Shown here one piece after another: positions 9,694-19,133 of a stretch of 64,000 bases of DNA. Position numbers and translations under genes: made by a program. Origin of the DNA: Bacillus mojavensis RO-H-1 = KCTC 3706 (GTDB taxonomy: Bacteria; Bacillota; Bacilli; Bacillales; Bacillaceae); assembly GCF_000245335.1 (NCBI RefSeq), contig NZ_JH600305.1, forward strand, positions 62,001-126,000, written 5' to 3'. How positions within the stretch are numbered: position 1 is the stretch's first letter; every line of letters begins with the position of its first letter. A model generated the notes under the pieces. That model had not been told where the DNA came from. It made no database searches and saw only the letters and a program-made list of their open reading frames with translations.

Positions 9694-9786
9694 CTTAAAC
9701 ACCTGCTTTTGGTTTCCTGTGTTTATTTATTATATTGAAAAAATAAACATCGCTTCATTTCTTATACAGAAGGAAGATATCAACTA

Positions 9787-9813
9787 GACGGCAATGTGTT
9801 TAGAAATGTTTCA
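9787..9813 (-). promoter_or_regulatory. ECF-type promoter of yrhH
   Basis: On the minus strand TGAAAC (9813-9808), 17-nt spacer, CGTC (9790-9787). This is a textbook SigM/SigW/SigX/SigV promoter, about 95 nt before the yrhH start. Confidence 0.85.
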
Positions 9814-9843
9814 ATAGAACTGAACATTTTCATTTTTTCCCGC

Positions 9844-9874
9844 AAAAAAGGCAGAAAACAAAATGTTTTCTGCC
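9844..9874 (-). terminator. Intrinsic terminator after the small-gene cluster
   Basis: An 11-bp perfect stem GGCAGAAAACA / TGTTTTCTGCC with a 3-nt loop and six T on the minus strand. It lies 7 nt after the stop of the 50-aa ORF, supporting that the ORF is transcribed. Confidence 0.85.
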
Positions 9875-9880
9875 CGCTTT

Positions 9881-10033
9881 TTAATGCCATTGATATGGGA
9901 ACATATACAGCCTTTGCTGCTGGTTCGCCAGTCTCTGCTGACGGAATGGATTGCCATAGCCGTGTTTGAAGGAATGCGGCATGGATGCATAACCATGGCC
10001 TATCGACGGCAGCCTTTTTTGTTGAAAGTTCAT
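9881..10033 (-). CDS. Small basic protein of unknown function (50 aa)
   Basis: ATG 10033 follows a GGGCAGGTGAT ribosome site at normal distance. The 50-aa product (MNFQQKRLPS... ending YQWH) is rich in Gln, Arg, His, Gly, Tyr and Pro, has no Cys and no membrane helix, and carries repeated GYG/HGY groups (SIGHGYASM, FKHGYGNPF). Such composition recalls small spore-coat proteins, but I cannot name a family. A longer in-frame form from ATG 10111 (76 aa) lacks a ribosome site. A strong terminator follows immediately. It is the last gene after yrzI. Confidence 0.5.
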   Translation of the reverse strand: MNFQQKRLPSIGHGYASMPHSFKHGYGNPFRQQRLANQQQRLYMFPYQWH

Positions 10034-10073
10034 GATGCCATCACCTGCCCTTACATAAAGTGCTGCTGCTTTT

Positions 10074-10175
10074 TTATGATATGCAGGACAGCATTTCCTT
10101 GACAGCTTCATTCGCTACACTTGATCCTTCTCCATCGTATAATGCATCAACAGTTCCATTTTAAGCATATGTCAT
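10074..10175 (-). pseudogene. Possible 33-codon small gene broken by a nonsense codon
   Basis: ATG 10175 sits behind AAGGGAGAG, but its fifth codon is TAA (10163-10161). The same frame then stays open for 28 sense codons to a TAA at 10074, giving NGTVDALYDGEG and then SSVANEAVKEMLSCIS, which looks protein-like. One base change (TAA to CAA) would restore it. It could equally be chance; only the ribosome site and plausible composition support it. Confidence 0.25.
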
Positions 10176-10202
10176 CTCTCCCTTCCTGTTTTTTATTTGC
10201 TC

Positions 10203-10352
10203 TTAGCGCCAGTTTGTCAAATAAAGATGTTTCAGCTGAGATTCTTTCATTTCATCATAAATCTGCTCGATCTGCTGTTCTCGTTCGAACTCTTCCGGGC
10301 TTTTAAACCGTTTGTTGATCGTTAAAGTCAAAAAGAATAGGTTAATCGTCAT
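10203..10352 (-). CDS. yrzI: YrzI-family small protein
   Basis: A 49-aa protein starting at ATG 10352 behind a very strong AAAGGGGGTGAGCG ribosome site. It begins MTINLFFLTLTINKRFKSP and continues with a charged helix (EEFEREQQIEQIYDEMKES) and ends TNWR. This matches the Bacillus YrzI small-protein family: a short hydrophobic N-terminus plus an amphipathic acidic/basic helix. Function is unknown. It lies between two hairpins (10421-10467 upstream) and the other small ORFs downstream. Confidence 0.8.
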   Translation of the reverse strand: MTINLFFLTLTINKRFKSPEEFEREQQIEQIYDEMKESQLKHLYLTNWR

Positions 10353-10391
10353 ATCGCTCACCCCCTTTCAAAGTCCGCTCCAAGCGAAATA

Positions 10392-10416
10392 ACCCGCGGC
10401 ATCTCCCTGCTGCGGG
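10392..10416 (-). other. GC-rich hairpin in the yrzI leader
   Basis: CCCGC pairs with GCGGG across about 14 nt, between the upstream terminator and the yrzI ribosome site. It has a weak T-run on the minus strand (TTATTT). It may be a second terminator or a leader structure of yrzI. Confidence 0.35.
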
Positions 10417-10420
10417 CACA

Positions 10421-10467
10421 TAAAAAACCGCAGACAAAAGAAGACACCCATCCTCTACTGCCTGCGG
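10421..10467 (-). terminator. Intrinsic terminator after the 41-aa ORF
   Basis: On the minus strand CCGCAGGCA pairs with TGTCTGCGG (one G-U), with an inner AGAGGA/TCTTCT stem, then T6. It lies 30 nt downstream of the stop of the ORF at 10497-10622. Confidence 0.75.
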
Positions 10468-10496
10468 GGAGTTGCGTATGTCCGACGATTCCGATT

Positions 10497-10622
10497 TTAA
10501 TGCGTGCGATAAGCATCGGTTAAGGAAGGACACGAACTCTTCCACAGGCTGAATAAACCATTATAAATTCCTTGTACATTACGTGAGCCACTAACTGGTC
10601 TGCGTCGTTGTCGCATTGTCAT
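10497..10622 (-). CDS. Possible 41-aa basic small protein, unknown function
   Basis: An excellent AAAGGAGG ribosome site precedes ATG 10622 (or in-frame ATG 10616). The product begins MTMRQRRRPVSGSRNVQG and ends DAYRTH; it is strongly basic at the N-terminus, with one short hydrophobic patch (IYNGLFSLW). I do not recognise it. A good terminator lies 30 nt downstream, so it looks like a one-gene transcript. The alternative frame over its 3' half is also open, so a frameshift cannot be excluded. Confidence 0.45.
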   Translation of the reverse strand: MTMRQRRRPVSGSRNVQGIYNGLFSLWKSSCPSLTDAYRTH

Positions 10623-10748
10623 TTTGATTCAGCCTCCTTTGCTTTTTTTCTTACTTTGTAAGTATATCCACCAAATTCCATTTTGTAAACATCTTTTTCT
10701 AAAATTGGACGTAAATTGTGTGATTTATCGATTGTCTTTGTCCCTTGT

Positions 10749-11549
10749 TTATGAAACCTGCTTCATTTCTTTTCTTAAGCGGTCTTTCTTGTGATATGCA
10801 ATAAAATAGATGAATCCGACAAACACGGCTCCTCCAATAACATTGCCGATAAAAGCCGGTATGAGGTTACCGATAAACTGCCCCCACGTAAACGAGCCGG
10901 CAAAAATGGCAGCCGGAATCACAAACATGTTGGCGACAACGTGCTGAAATCCGATTGCAACAAAGGCCATGACAGGGAACCAGATGCCAAAAATTTTCCC
11001 TGCCCCATCTTGAGCACCGAAGGAAAGCCAAACTGCAAGACAGACCAGCCAGTTACAGCCGATGCCGGAAACGAGAACCTTGCCAAAGCTCATATCAAGC
11101 TTTCCTTGCGCGACAGCAATCGTCTTTTCCAAATATGGCCCCGTTTCGGTTAACCCGACAAGATGACCGAAAAAGTAAGCAACAAACAAAGCGCCGATCA
11201 AATTCATAATGGTGACGATCACCCAATTAACCGCCAAATCCTTTAGTGATATTTTTCTAGAAAATAACGCCATTGCCACTGACATCATATTTCCTGTAAT
11301 CAGTTCAGCCCCTGCAAGAACCACAAGTATCAGGCCTACAGGAAATACCGCAGCACCGATAAAACTGGACAGGCTTCCCCATTCTTTTGGAAGATCGCCG
11401 ATCACCCTGATATCAAGCAAATAGCCGAATGCGATAAAGGCACCGCCTAAAAACCCTAGCACCAAGAGAGACAGCAGCGGAAGCTTTACCTTTTTCATCC
11501 CTGCTTCAATTGCTGCTTCTGCTATTTCATCCGGTTTCCGAAAACCCAT
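10749..11549 (-). CDS. yrhG: Formate/nitrite transporter family protein
   Basis: A 266-aa FocA/NirC-type channel with six hydrophobic segments across about residues 25-255. Family hallmarks are visible: an AELITGNMM loop, an NWLVCLAVWLS segment, and FQHVVANMFVIP with the pore His. It is expected to pass formate or nitrite across the membrane. The formate dehydrogenase genes yrhE-yrhD lie about 1 kb away on the other strand, which suggests formate as substrate. The ATG has GGAGG 10 nt upstream and follows a leader ORF stop by one base. Its leader contains a strong terminator (11604-11655). Confidence 0.92.
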   Translation of the reverse strand: MGFRKPDEIAEAAIEAGMKKVKLPLLSLLVLGFLGGAFIAFGYLLDIRVIGDLPKEWGSLSSFIGAAVFPVGLILVVLAGAELITGNMMSVAMALFSRKISLKDLAVNWVIVTIMNLIGALFVAYFFGHLVGLTETGPYLEKTIAVAQGKLDMSFGKVLVSGIGCNWLVCLAVWLSFGAQDGAGKIFGIWFPVMAFVAIGFQHVVANMFVIPAAIFAGSFTWGQFIGNLIPAFIGNVIGGAVFVGFIYFIAYHKKDRLRKEMKQVS

Positions 11550-11550
11550 A

Positions 11551-11739
11551 CTACATACGCCTCCATTGTTTCTTCATTTTTACAGTTACAAAAGAAAAGC
11601 AACAAAAAAGGCAGCACTCAAATAACCTGTATCCATCAGGTGTTTGAATGCTGCCTAACTTGTTGCATACCCATACAACAACATCAAGCAGAATTAAGAT
11701 GTTGGTAGAGAATATATACAGTTCGTGCATATATTCCAT
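11551..11739 (-). CDS. Possible leader ORF upstream of yrhG
   Basis: A 62-codon ORF starts at ATG 11739 behind GAAGGA and ends with TAG 1 nt before the yrhG ATG. Its start MEYMHELYIFSTNILILLDV forms a hydrophobic stretch; the C-terminal part is Cys/Phe-rich. The coding sequence runs straight through the terminator hairpin at 11604-11655. It may be a regulatory leader peptide rather than a functional protein, or a chance ORF. Confidence 0.3.
   Translation of the reverse strand: MEYMHELYIFSTNILILLDVVVWVCNKLGSIQTPDGYRLFECCLFCCFSFVTVKMKKQWRRM
11604..11655 (-). terminator. Strong intrinsic terminator in the yrhG leader
   Basis: A long stem of about 18-19 bp (GGCAGCATTCAAACACCTG with its near-complement ending TGAGTGCTGCC) closes a 7-nt loop and is followed by T6 on the minus strand. 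It lies 55 nt before the yrhG start and downstream of the promoter at 11772-11801, so it would attenuate yrhG unless bypassed. Confidence 0.85.
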
Positions 11740-11771
11740 TGCTTTTGTCCTTCTATAACTGCAGTAAATAC

Positions 11772-11801
11772 ATCATAACAAATGTGACAATTTTGTGTCA
11801 A
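11772..11801 (-). promoter_or_regulatory. Promoter for the yrhG leader, with overlapping inverted repeat
   Basis: TTGACA (11801-11796), 18-nt spacer, TATGAT (11777-11772) on the minus strand. TGACA-N6-TGTCA overlaps the -35 and could be an operator. The leader before yrhG would be about 215 nt. Confidence 0.65.
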
Positions 11802-11812
11802 CGGCAAATATG

Positions 11813-12181
11813 CTAGTTATAAAGGACTTCTTTTTGGTCATCAATTTTTCGATCAAAGACAAATACAGATACGGCGATATTTTCTTCAATTTTGATGTCA
11901 GAAAACAAATGAACAAGCTTAGCCCCGATCAGTTCCTCCATTCCTTCCGGCGTTTTTTTAGAGTAAAGGTCTTGAATCAGGCTTGTCCGGGCCGCATGCA
12001 CCATCTCTCTTCCCTCAGGCGTGCGGGCGATAAACTGCTCGCTCGCGCTTAGGTTGCCGTAGAGCGTTGACACGGCCATATTATCTACAAATACCGTGTG
12101 AATCCGTTCAGGTCCTTTTCCGAACAATTCTTTGCGAAGTTTTCGAATAATATCATTGAACTCATGAATTTTCTTTGACAT
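11813..12181 (-). CDS. yrhF: DUF2294 / MpsC-like small protein
   Basis: A 122-aa soluble protein starting at ATG 12181, 8 nt after AAGGGG; an ATG 6 nt upstream is possible. It belongs to the DUF2294 family, also named for the MpsC subunit of a membrane-potential/bicarbonate-uptake system in staphylococci. Visible features include an N-terminal helix rich in Lys/Arg (IIRKLRKELFGKGPERIH) and a C-terminal VSVFVFDRKID strand. Here no MpsA/B partners are adjacent. It is divergent from the formate dehydrogenase operon, and a functional link to it is only an inference. Confidence 0.8.
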   Translation of the reverse strand: MSKKIHEFNDIIRKLRKELFGKGPERIHTVFVDNMAVSTLYGNLSASEQFIARTPEGREMVHAARTSLIQDLYSKKTPEGMEELIGAKLVHLFSDIKIEENIAVSVFVFDRKIDDQKEVLYN

Positions 12182-12402
12182 GCTCATTACCCCTTCCGAT
12201 TTTGCCTTCATAAAAGGCCGTTCCCGGTTCCCCTCAGGACATTTCACTTGGTTAAAATTTTCCTGTCATATTGTATTATAATAAATATCACTTTATAATA
12301 AAAGCAGTGTTGATGGATTTGTAATAGGATCTTGTTATGAGTCTATCGGTTTATAAAAATCAAGGATTGGTCTGTTAGTAAGACTTGCTAGTGAACTATT
12401 CC

Positions 12403-12463
12403 GCCATGTGTGTTTACACCTTCTGTGAATGAAAGACAGGTGTATCTATACATGGCTTTTTTT
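12403..12463 (+). terminator. Strong intrinsic terminator in the yrhE leader
   Basis: GCCATGTGTGTTTACACC pairs with GGTGTATCTATACATGGC (about 16 pairs, small internal loop), with an 18-nt loop and then T7. It ends only 20 nt before the yrhE ribosome site. No gene lies upstream on this strand, so it looks like a leader attenuator. Confidence 0.85.
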
Positions 12464-12498
12464 GACTTCTTGATAGAAAGATGGAGGGGAATATGAAT

Positions 12499-15441
12499 AT
12501 GATGGACGATAAGTCGATCAGTGTCCGCGTTGACGGAACAGAAATTCAAGCACGAGCAGGGGCCACAATTTTAGATATTTTAAATGAAAATGGGATTGAG
12601 TATCCGCAAATCTGCCATGTCCCAGAGGTTGACCCGATTCAAACATGCGATACATGCATTGTAGAGGCAGACGGCAAGCTGGTTCGTTCATGCTCTACGG
12701 TCGCTGAAAACGGAATGTCAATTGATCTTTCGGGAAATCGCGTGAAAGAGGCGCAAACCGAAGCAATGGACCGGCTGCTTGAAAACCATTTGCTGTATTG
12801 TACGGTATGCGATAATAACAATGGGAACTGCACGCTGCATAATACAGCGGAAATGATGGGGATCGAGCATCAAAAATATCCTTATACGCCAAAAGAAGAT
12901 CCGTCTTGCGCGGTTGATATGTCTCACCCGTTTTACCGCTATGATCCAAACCAATGCATCGCCTGCGGCCAGTGTGTTGAGGTGTGTCAGAACCTTCAAG
13001 TCAATGAAACGCTCTCTATCGACTGGGAACGCGATCGTCCGCGGGTTATTTGGGATGAAGGAGTTCCCATCAATGAATCATCTTGTGTCAGCTGCGGCCA
13101 ATGTGTCACGGTTTGTCCGTGTAATGCACTGATGGAAAAATCAATGCTTGGCCAGGCTGGCTTTATGACAGGTATCAAACAGGATGTCATGGAACCAATG
13201 ATTGACCTTGTCAAAAATGTTGAACCGGGATACGGCAGCATTTTCGCTATTTCTGAAGTTGAAGCGGCTATGCGTGAAACAAGAACGAAAAAAACGAAAA
13301 CGGTATGTACATTCTGCGGCGTCGGCTGCTCCTTTGAAGTATGGACAAAAGGACGGGATATCTTAAAGGTCCAGCCTGTTTCCGACGCTCCGGTTAACGC
13401 GATTTCTACATGTGTCAAAGGAAAATTCGGCTGGGATTTCGTCAATTCTGAAGAACGGATTACAAAGCCTTTAATCCGTAAAAACGGGGCTTTTGTTGAA
13501 TCATCTTGGGAAGAAGCCCTCGATCTAGTCGCTAGCAGATTAGGTGCAATGAAAGAGACATACGGCAAAGGCTCTGTCGGATTCATTTCTTCTTCTAAAA
13601 TTACGAATGAAGAAAACTATGTCATCCAAAAATTAGCGCGTCAGGTATTTGAAACAAATAACGTCGATAACTGCTCTCGCTACTGTCAGTCTCCTGCAAC
13701 AGACGGGTTGTTCCGTACTGTCGGTATGGGCGGTGACGCAGGCACGATTAAAGACATTGCCAAGGCCGGTCTCGTCATCATTGTCGGCGCCAATCCGGCT
13801 GAAGGACATCCGGTGCTTGCTACACGAGTAAAACGTGCACACAAACTCCACGGACAAAAATTGATCGTTGCCGACCTGCGGAAAAATGAGATGGCTGAGC
13901 GGTCTGATCTGTTCATTAGCCCTAAACAAGGTACAGACCAAGTATGGCTGATGGCCGTTACAAAATATATGATCGACCAAGGCTGGCATGATCAAGCGTT
14001 TATTGATGAGAACGTGAACTACTTTGAAGACTATAAAGAAAAACTTAAAACCTATACCCTTGATTATGCAGAACGCATCACAGGCCTCTCAAAAGAGTAC
14101 ATCATTCAAATTGCCGAGATGATTCGTGATGCTGACGGCACTTGTGTTCTTTGGGGAATGGGTGTTACTCAAAATACAGGCGGCTCCGATACGTCAGCAG
14201 CGATTTCGAACTTGCTTCTGGCAACAGGCAACTACCGCCGTCCGGGTGCCGGCGCTTATCCTCTGCGCGGCCACAATAATGTTCAAGGCGCTTGCGACAT
14301 GGGAACATTGCCAGGTTGGCTTCCGGGATATCAGCATATTACGGATGACGAAGCACGTGCCAAATTTGAGAACGCTTATGGTGTGGCGATTGACAGAAAA
14401 CCAGGTTTAGACAATATCCAAATGCTTCATTCCATTGAAGAAGGTAAGATGAAGGCCATGTACCTTGTTGGGGAAGATATGGCACTGGTCGATTCGAATG
14501 CGAACCATGTGCATGATATTTTATCAAGCCTTGATTTCTTCGTGGTTCAGGATATTTTCCTGTCGAGAACGGCGCAATATGCCGATGTCGTCTTGCCTGC
14601 CGCTCCATCTCTTGAGAAGGATGGAACGTTTACAAATACAGAGCGCCGTGTGCAGCGATTGTATCAAGCACTTCCGACACTTGGAGACGCGAAACCGGAC
14701 TGGTGGATTATTCAAGAAGTGGCAAACCGCTTAGGAGCCGGCTGGAACTACAGCCATCCAAGCGACATTTTCTCTGAAATGGCCAGCCTTTCTCCTCTGT
14801 TTGGAAAAGCCAGCTATGAGGTGCTTGAAGGCTGGAACAGCTTCCTATGGGGCAGCTTCACAGGTGAAAGCACGCCGCTTCTTTATGAAGACGGATTTAA
14901 TTTCCCAGATAAAAAAGCCCGTTTTGCACTGTCTGATTGGACTGAACCTGCCGCTTTCCCTGAAGAATATGATCTTCACATCAATAACGGCCGGATGCTT
15001 GAGCATTTCCATGAAGGAAATATGACAAATAAATCGAAAGGCATTCAATCCAAAGTGCCGAATGTATTCGTCGAAATATCGCCAGAGCTTGCACAGGAGC
15101 GCGGCATTTGTGACGGTTCACTGGTTCGCCTCGTTTCTCCGTTCGGAGCTGTTAAATTAAATGCGCTCATTACTGACCGTGTGCGAAAAAATGAACTCTA
15201 CCTGCCGATGAACTCGACAGACAAGGATTCAGCGATTAACTTCCTGACAGGGCCTGCGGCTGATAAACGCACGAACACGCCTGCTTACAAACAAACGAAG
15301 GTTCGCATGGAGGTGCTTGGAGGCTGTGAAAGCGCACCGCTTCCTAAAACAAACCCGCGTAACAAGAAACGGAATCCGCAAAACGGCGTCGAGGCAGAAA
15401 GAAAATGGAACCGTCCGGGTTATGTCCATTTGACTGATTAA
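12499..15441 (+). CDS. yrhE: Molybdenum-dependent formate dehydrogenase, catalytic subunit
   Basis: A 980-aa iron-sulfur molybdoenzyme predicted to oxidise formate to CO2. An N-terminal 2Fe-2S ferredoxin domain (CHVPEVDPIQTCDTC) is followed by a His-Cys cluster region, two 4Fe-4S motifs (CIACGQCVEVCQ, CVSCGQCVTVCPC), and another 4Fe-4S motif CTFCGVGC opening the molybdopterin domain at about residue 270. Cys396 in NCSRYCQSP is the Mo ligand, at the place of selenocysteine in E. coli FdhF. A dinucleotide-binding C-terminal domain follows. The start at 12499 is 9 nt from GGAGGGG; upstream ATGs at 12481 and 12493 are badly spaced. It is coupled with yrhD. Confidence 0.93.
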   Translation: MMDDKSISVRVDGTEIQARAGATILDILNENGIEYPQICHVPEVDPIQTCDTCIVEADGKLVRSCSTVAENGMSIDLSGNRVKEAQTEAMDRLLENHLLYCTVCDNNNGNCTLHNTAEMMGIEHQKYPYTPKEDPSCAVDMSHPFYRYDPNQCIACGQCVEVCQNLQVNETLSIDWERDRPRVIWDEGVPINESSCVSCGQCVTVCPCNALMEKSMLGQAGFMTGIKQDVMEPMIDLVKNVEPGYGSIFAISEVEAAMRETRTKKTKTVCTFCGVGCSFEVWTKGRDILKVQPVSDAPVNAISTCVKGKFGWDFVNSEERITKPLIRKNGAFVESSWEEALDLVASRLGAMKETYGKGSVGFISSSKITNEENYVIQKLARQVFETNNVDNCSRYCQSPATDGLFRTVGMGGDAGTIKDIAKAGLVIIVGANPAEGHPVLATRVKRAHKLHGQKLIVADLRKNEMAERSDLFISPKQGTDQVWLMAVTKYMIDQGWHDQAFIDENVNYFEDYKEKLKTYTLDYAERITGLSKEYIIQIAEMIRDADGTCVLWGMGVTQNTGGSDTSAAISNLLLATGNYRRPGAGAYPLRGHNNVQGACDMGTLPGWLPGYQHITDDEARAKFENAYGVAIDRKPGLDNIQMLHSIEEGKMKAMYLVGEDMALVDSNANHVHDILSSLDFFVVQDIFLSRTAQYADVVLPAAPSLEKDGTFTNTERRVQRLYQALPTLGDAKPDWWIIQEVANRLGAGWNYSHPSDIFSEMASLSPLFGKASYEVLEGWNSFLWGSFTGESTPLLYEDGFNFPDKKARFALSDWTEPAAFPEEYDLHINNGRMLEHFHEGNMTNKSKGIQSKVPNVFVEISPELAQERGICDGSLVRLVSPFGAVKLNALITDRVRKNELYLPMNSTDKDSAINFLTGPAADKRTNTPAYKQTKVRMEVLGGCESAPLPKTNPRNKKRNPQNGVEAERKWNRPGYVHLTD

Positions 15442-15460
15442 TTGAAAGGGGGAAACGAAA

Positions 15461-15943
15461 ATGGCCACTCCGATTACAACGATCAAAAAAGAAACAAAAA
15501 CAGCGGAGCAAATCAAGCTTGAGAAAATTGAGGAGCTGAAGGAGCTGCTGACGGAAAATGAGGATGCCGTATCGAAAACGATGACGTTAATGAGTGAACT
15601 TAATGAGCTTGGCATCTTTGATGCAGCGGCAAGCATGCTGAGGGCGAAAGAAGACATCGCCAAAATCGCGCTTGGCCAGGTATCTCGCGAGCCGGTCACA
15701 AACCTCATCAACACGATGATGGCGGCTGGAGGCGCTTTGACAAAGGCTGATCCTGCGTTTACAGGCAAGCTATTAGAAAGCGTGATGGCGGGAACCGAAC
15801 AGGCGCAAAGCTTTTTAAAAGAAGACAAGAAGGTCGGCATTCTCGATCTCTTAAAAGCGATGAACGATCCCGATATCAACAGAGCAGTCGGCTTCGGACT
15901 TCAGTTTTTAAAAGGCATGGGAAAAGAGCTGCGGGAAGAATAA
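15461..15943 (+). CDS. yrhD: DUF1641 protein, formate dehydrogenase accessory or partner
   Basis: A 160-aa helical soluble protein with the DUF1641 region at about residues 90-140 (PAFTGKLLESVMAG, VGFGLQFLKGMGKEL). It begins 19 nt after yrhE behind GAAAGGGGG and shares its transcript. DUF1641 proteins are regularly found next to formate dehydrogenase alpha subunits in Firmicutes, so a structural or maturation role in that complex is inferred. The exact function is not known. A terminator follows at 15948-15975. Confidence 0.85.
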   Translation: MATPITTIKKETKTAEQIKLEKIEELKELLTENEDAVSKTMTLMSELNELGIFDAAASMLRAKEDIAKIALGQVSREPVTNLINTMMAAGGALTKADPAFTGKLLESVMAGTEQAQSFLKEDKKVGILDLLKAMNDPDINRAVGFGLQFLKGMGKELREE

Positions 15944-15947
15944 CAAA

Positions 15948-15975
15948 AAACAGCCATCAGTTGATGGCTGTTTTT
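15948..15975 (+). terminator. Terminator between yrhD and yrhC
   Basis: AACAGCCATCA / TGATGGCTGTT with a short GT-containing loop, flanked by A6 and T7. It serves both convergent transcripts. Confidence 0.9.
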
Positions 15976-16206
15976 TTACTCGTCGGCTTCTTCCAAGCGC
16001 TTCTTATATACGAGTGAACGGTCGGCGCAAAAGAAAGCGCCGGCTAAAAACACGCAATCCGTCATAAACATAACCGATTTCTGGCCTAACGTTAAGCCCT
16101 GATCAGGAAGAACCGCGCCTATATATAAAAAAGTGCTGACTGCAAGCAAGGTAAAAGCGAAATGCTTGTAGTCTTCTTTTAATGATTTCATTCTATTCTT
16201 CTTCAT
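15976..16206 (-). CDS. yrhC: Small two-helix membrane protein YrhC
   Basis: A 76-aa protein starting at ATG 16206, 9 nt from GGCAGGTGAT. A basic N-terminus (MKKNRMKSLKEDYKHF) precedes two membrane helices at about residues 18-36 and 46-63, with a short loop and a charged tail. It is the last gene of the yrrT-mtnN-mccA-mccB operon. Function is unknown; its position suggests a link to sulfur-amino-acid metabolism. Confidence 0.8.
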   Translation of the reverse strand: MKKNRMKSLKEDYKHFAFTLLAVSTFLYIGAVLPDQGLTLGQKSVMFMTDCVFLAGAFFCADRSLVYKKRLEEADE

Positions 16207-16290
16207 AAGAGAATCACCTGCCAGATTCATAGTATACGACTATTATAATATAATCTGGCAGCTTACAGAGAAAGTAAATCTATCCATTTG

Positions 16291-18355
<2,065 letters not shown>

Positions 18356-18417
18356 ATATGTCCTCCTCCTTGATAGAGGTTGTTTTAGAGAAAACGGAGG
18401 AGAACACTCCCCCCGTT

Positions 18418-19113
18418 TTAATGAATTCGTTTGATCACTTTTAACACAAGCTCTGTTGAGTTAACAGCGGCCTGCTCTAAAAATTGGTCAAATGAAACAT
18501 GTGATTCTTTTCCTGCGATATCAGATAATGCTCTGATCACAACAAACGGCGTTTTAAACTGGTGGCACACTTGAGCGACTGCCGCTGCCTCCATTTCAAC
18601 CGCATACAGATCAGAAAATCTCGAACGCACCTCTTCGACCCGCTTCGGATCATTCATAAAGGAATCGCCTGTTGCGATTGTTCCCTTTGCAACTTGAATG
18701 CCATCAAGCTCAGAAATCGCTTCTTCAGTAATGCTGATCAGCTTTTCATCTGCGGCGTAAGCAGCAGGAAGGCCTGGCACCTGTCCGTATTCATAGTCAA
18801 AGGCCGTTACATCTACATCATGATGGCGAACGTCAGTAGAAATGACGACGTCTCCCACATTCAGTGTATGATGAAATCCGCCAGCTGAGCCTGTGTTAAT
18901 CACATAATCAGGCTTGTAGCGATCAAGCAGAAGTGTCGTGCTGATCGCAGCATTCACTTTTCCGATTCCTGATTTTAAAAGAATGACTTCAGTTCCTTCA
19001 TATTGGCCTGTTGTAAATTCACAGTGCGCGATCGTTTCTGTTTTGGCATTTTCCAGTTTGTTTCTTAGGATGGTTACTTCTTCTTCCATTGCTCCGATGA
19101 CTGCTAGTTTCAT
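18418..19113 (-). CDS. mtnN: 5'-methylthioadenosine/S-adenosylhomocysteine nucleosidase
   Basis: A 231-aa Pfs-type enzyme that removes adenine from SAH and MTA, giving S-ribosylhomocysteine for recycling to homocysteine. Hallmarks: N-terminal [10 protein letters not shown] with the catalytic Glu, NTGSAGG, the ribose-binding VEMEAAAVA and the catalytic Asp in RALSDIAG. It sits second in the yrrT operon. A luxS step elsewhere would bridge to mccA. Confidence 0.95.
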   Translation of the reverse strand: MKLAVIGAMEEEVTILRNKLENAKTETIAHCEFTTGQYEGTEVILLKSGIGKVNAAISTTLLLDRYKPDYVINTGSAGGFHHTLNVGDVVISTDVRHHDVDVTAFDYEYGQVPGLPAAYAADEKLISITEEAISELDGIQVAKGTIATGDSFMNDPKRVEEVRSRFSDLYAVEMEAAAVAQVCHQFKTPFVVIRALSDIAGKESHVSFDQFLEQAAVNSTELVLKVIKRIH

Positions 19114-19133
19114 CTATACACATTCCCTTCACT

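Noticed and set aside
10342..10545. A 67-aa minus-strand ORF (MEEFVSF...)
   Set aside because: It crosses a terminator and the yrzI start and has no ribosome site; kept only as a possible frameshift partner of the 41-aa ORF.
12996..13995. Long minus-strand ORFs opposite yrhE
   Set aside because: They mirror the codon structure of a strongly conserved Fe-S/molybdopterin enzyme and have no ribosome sites or family features.
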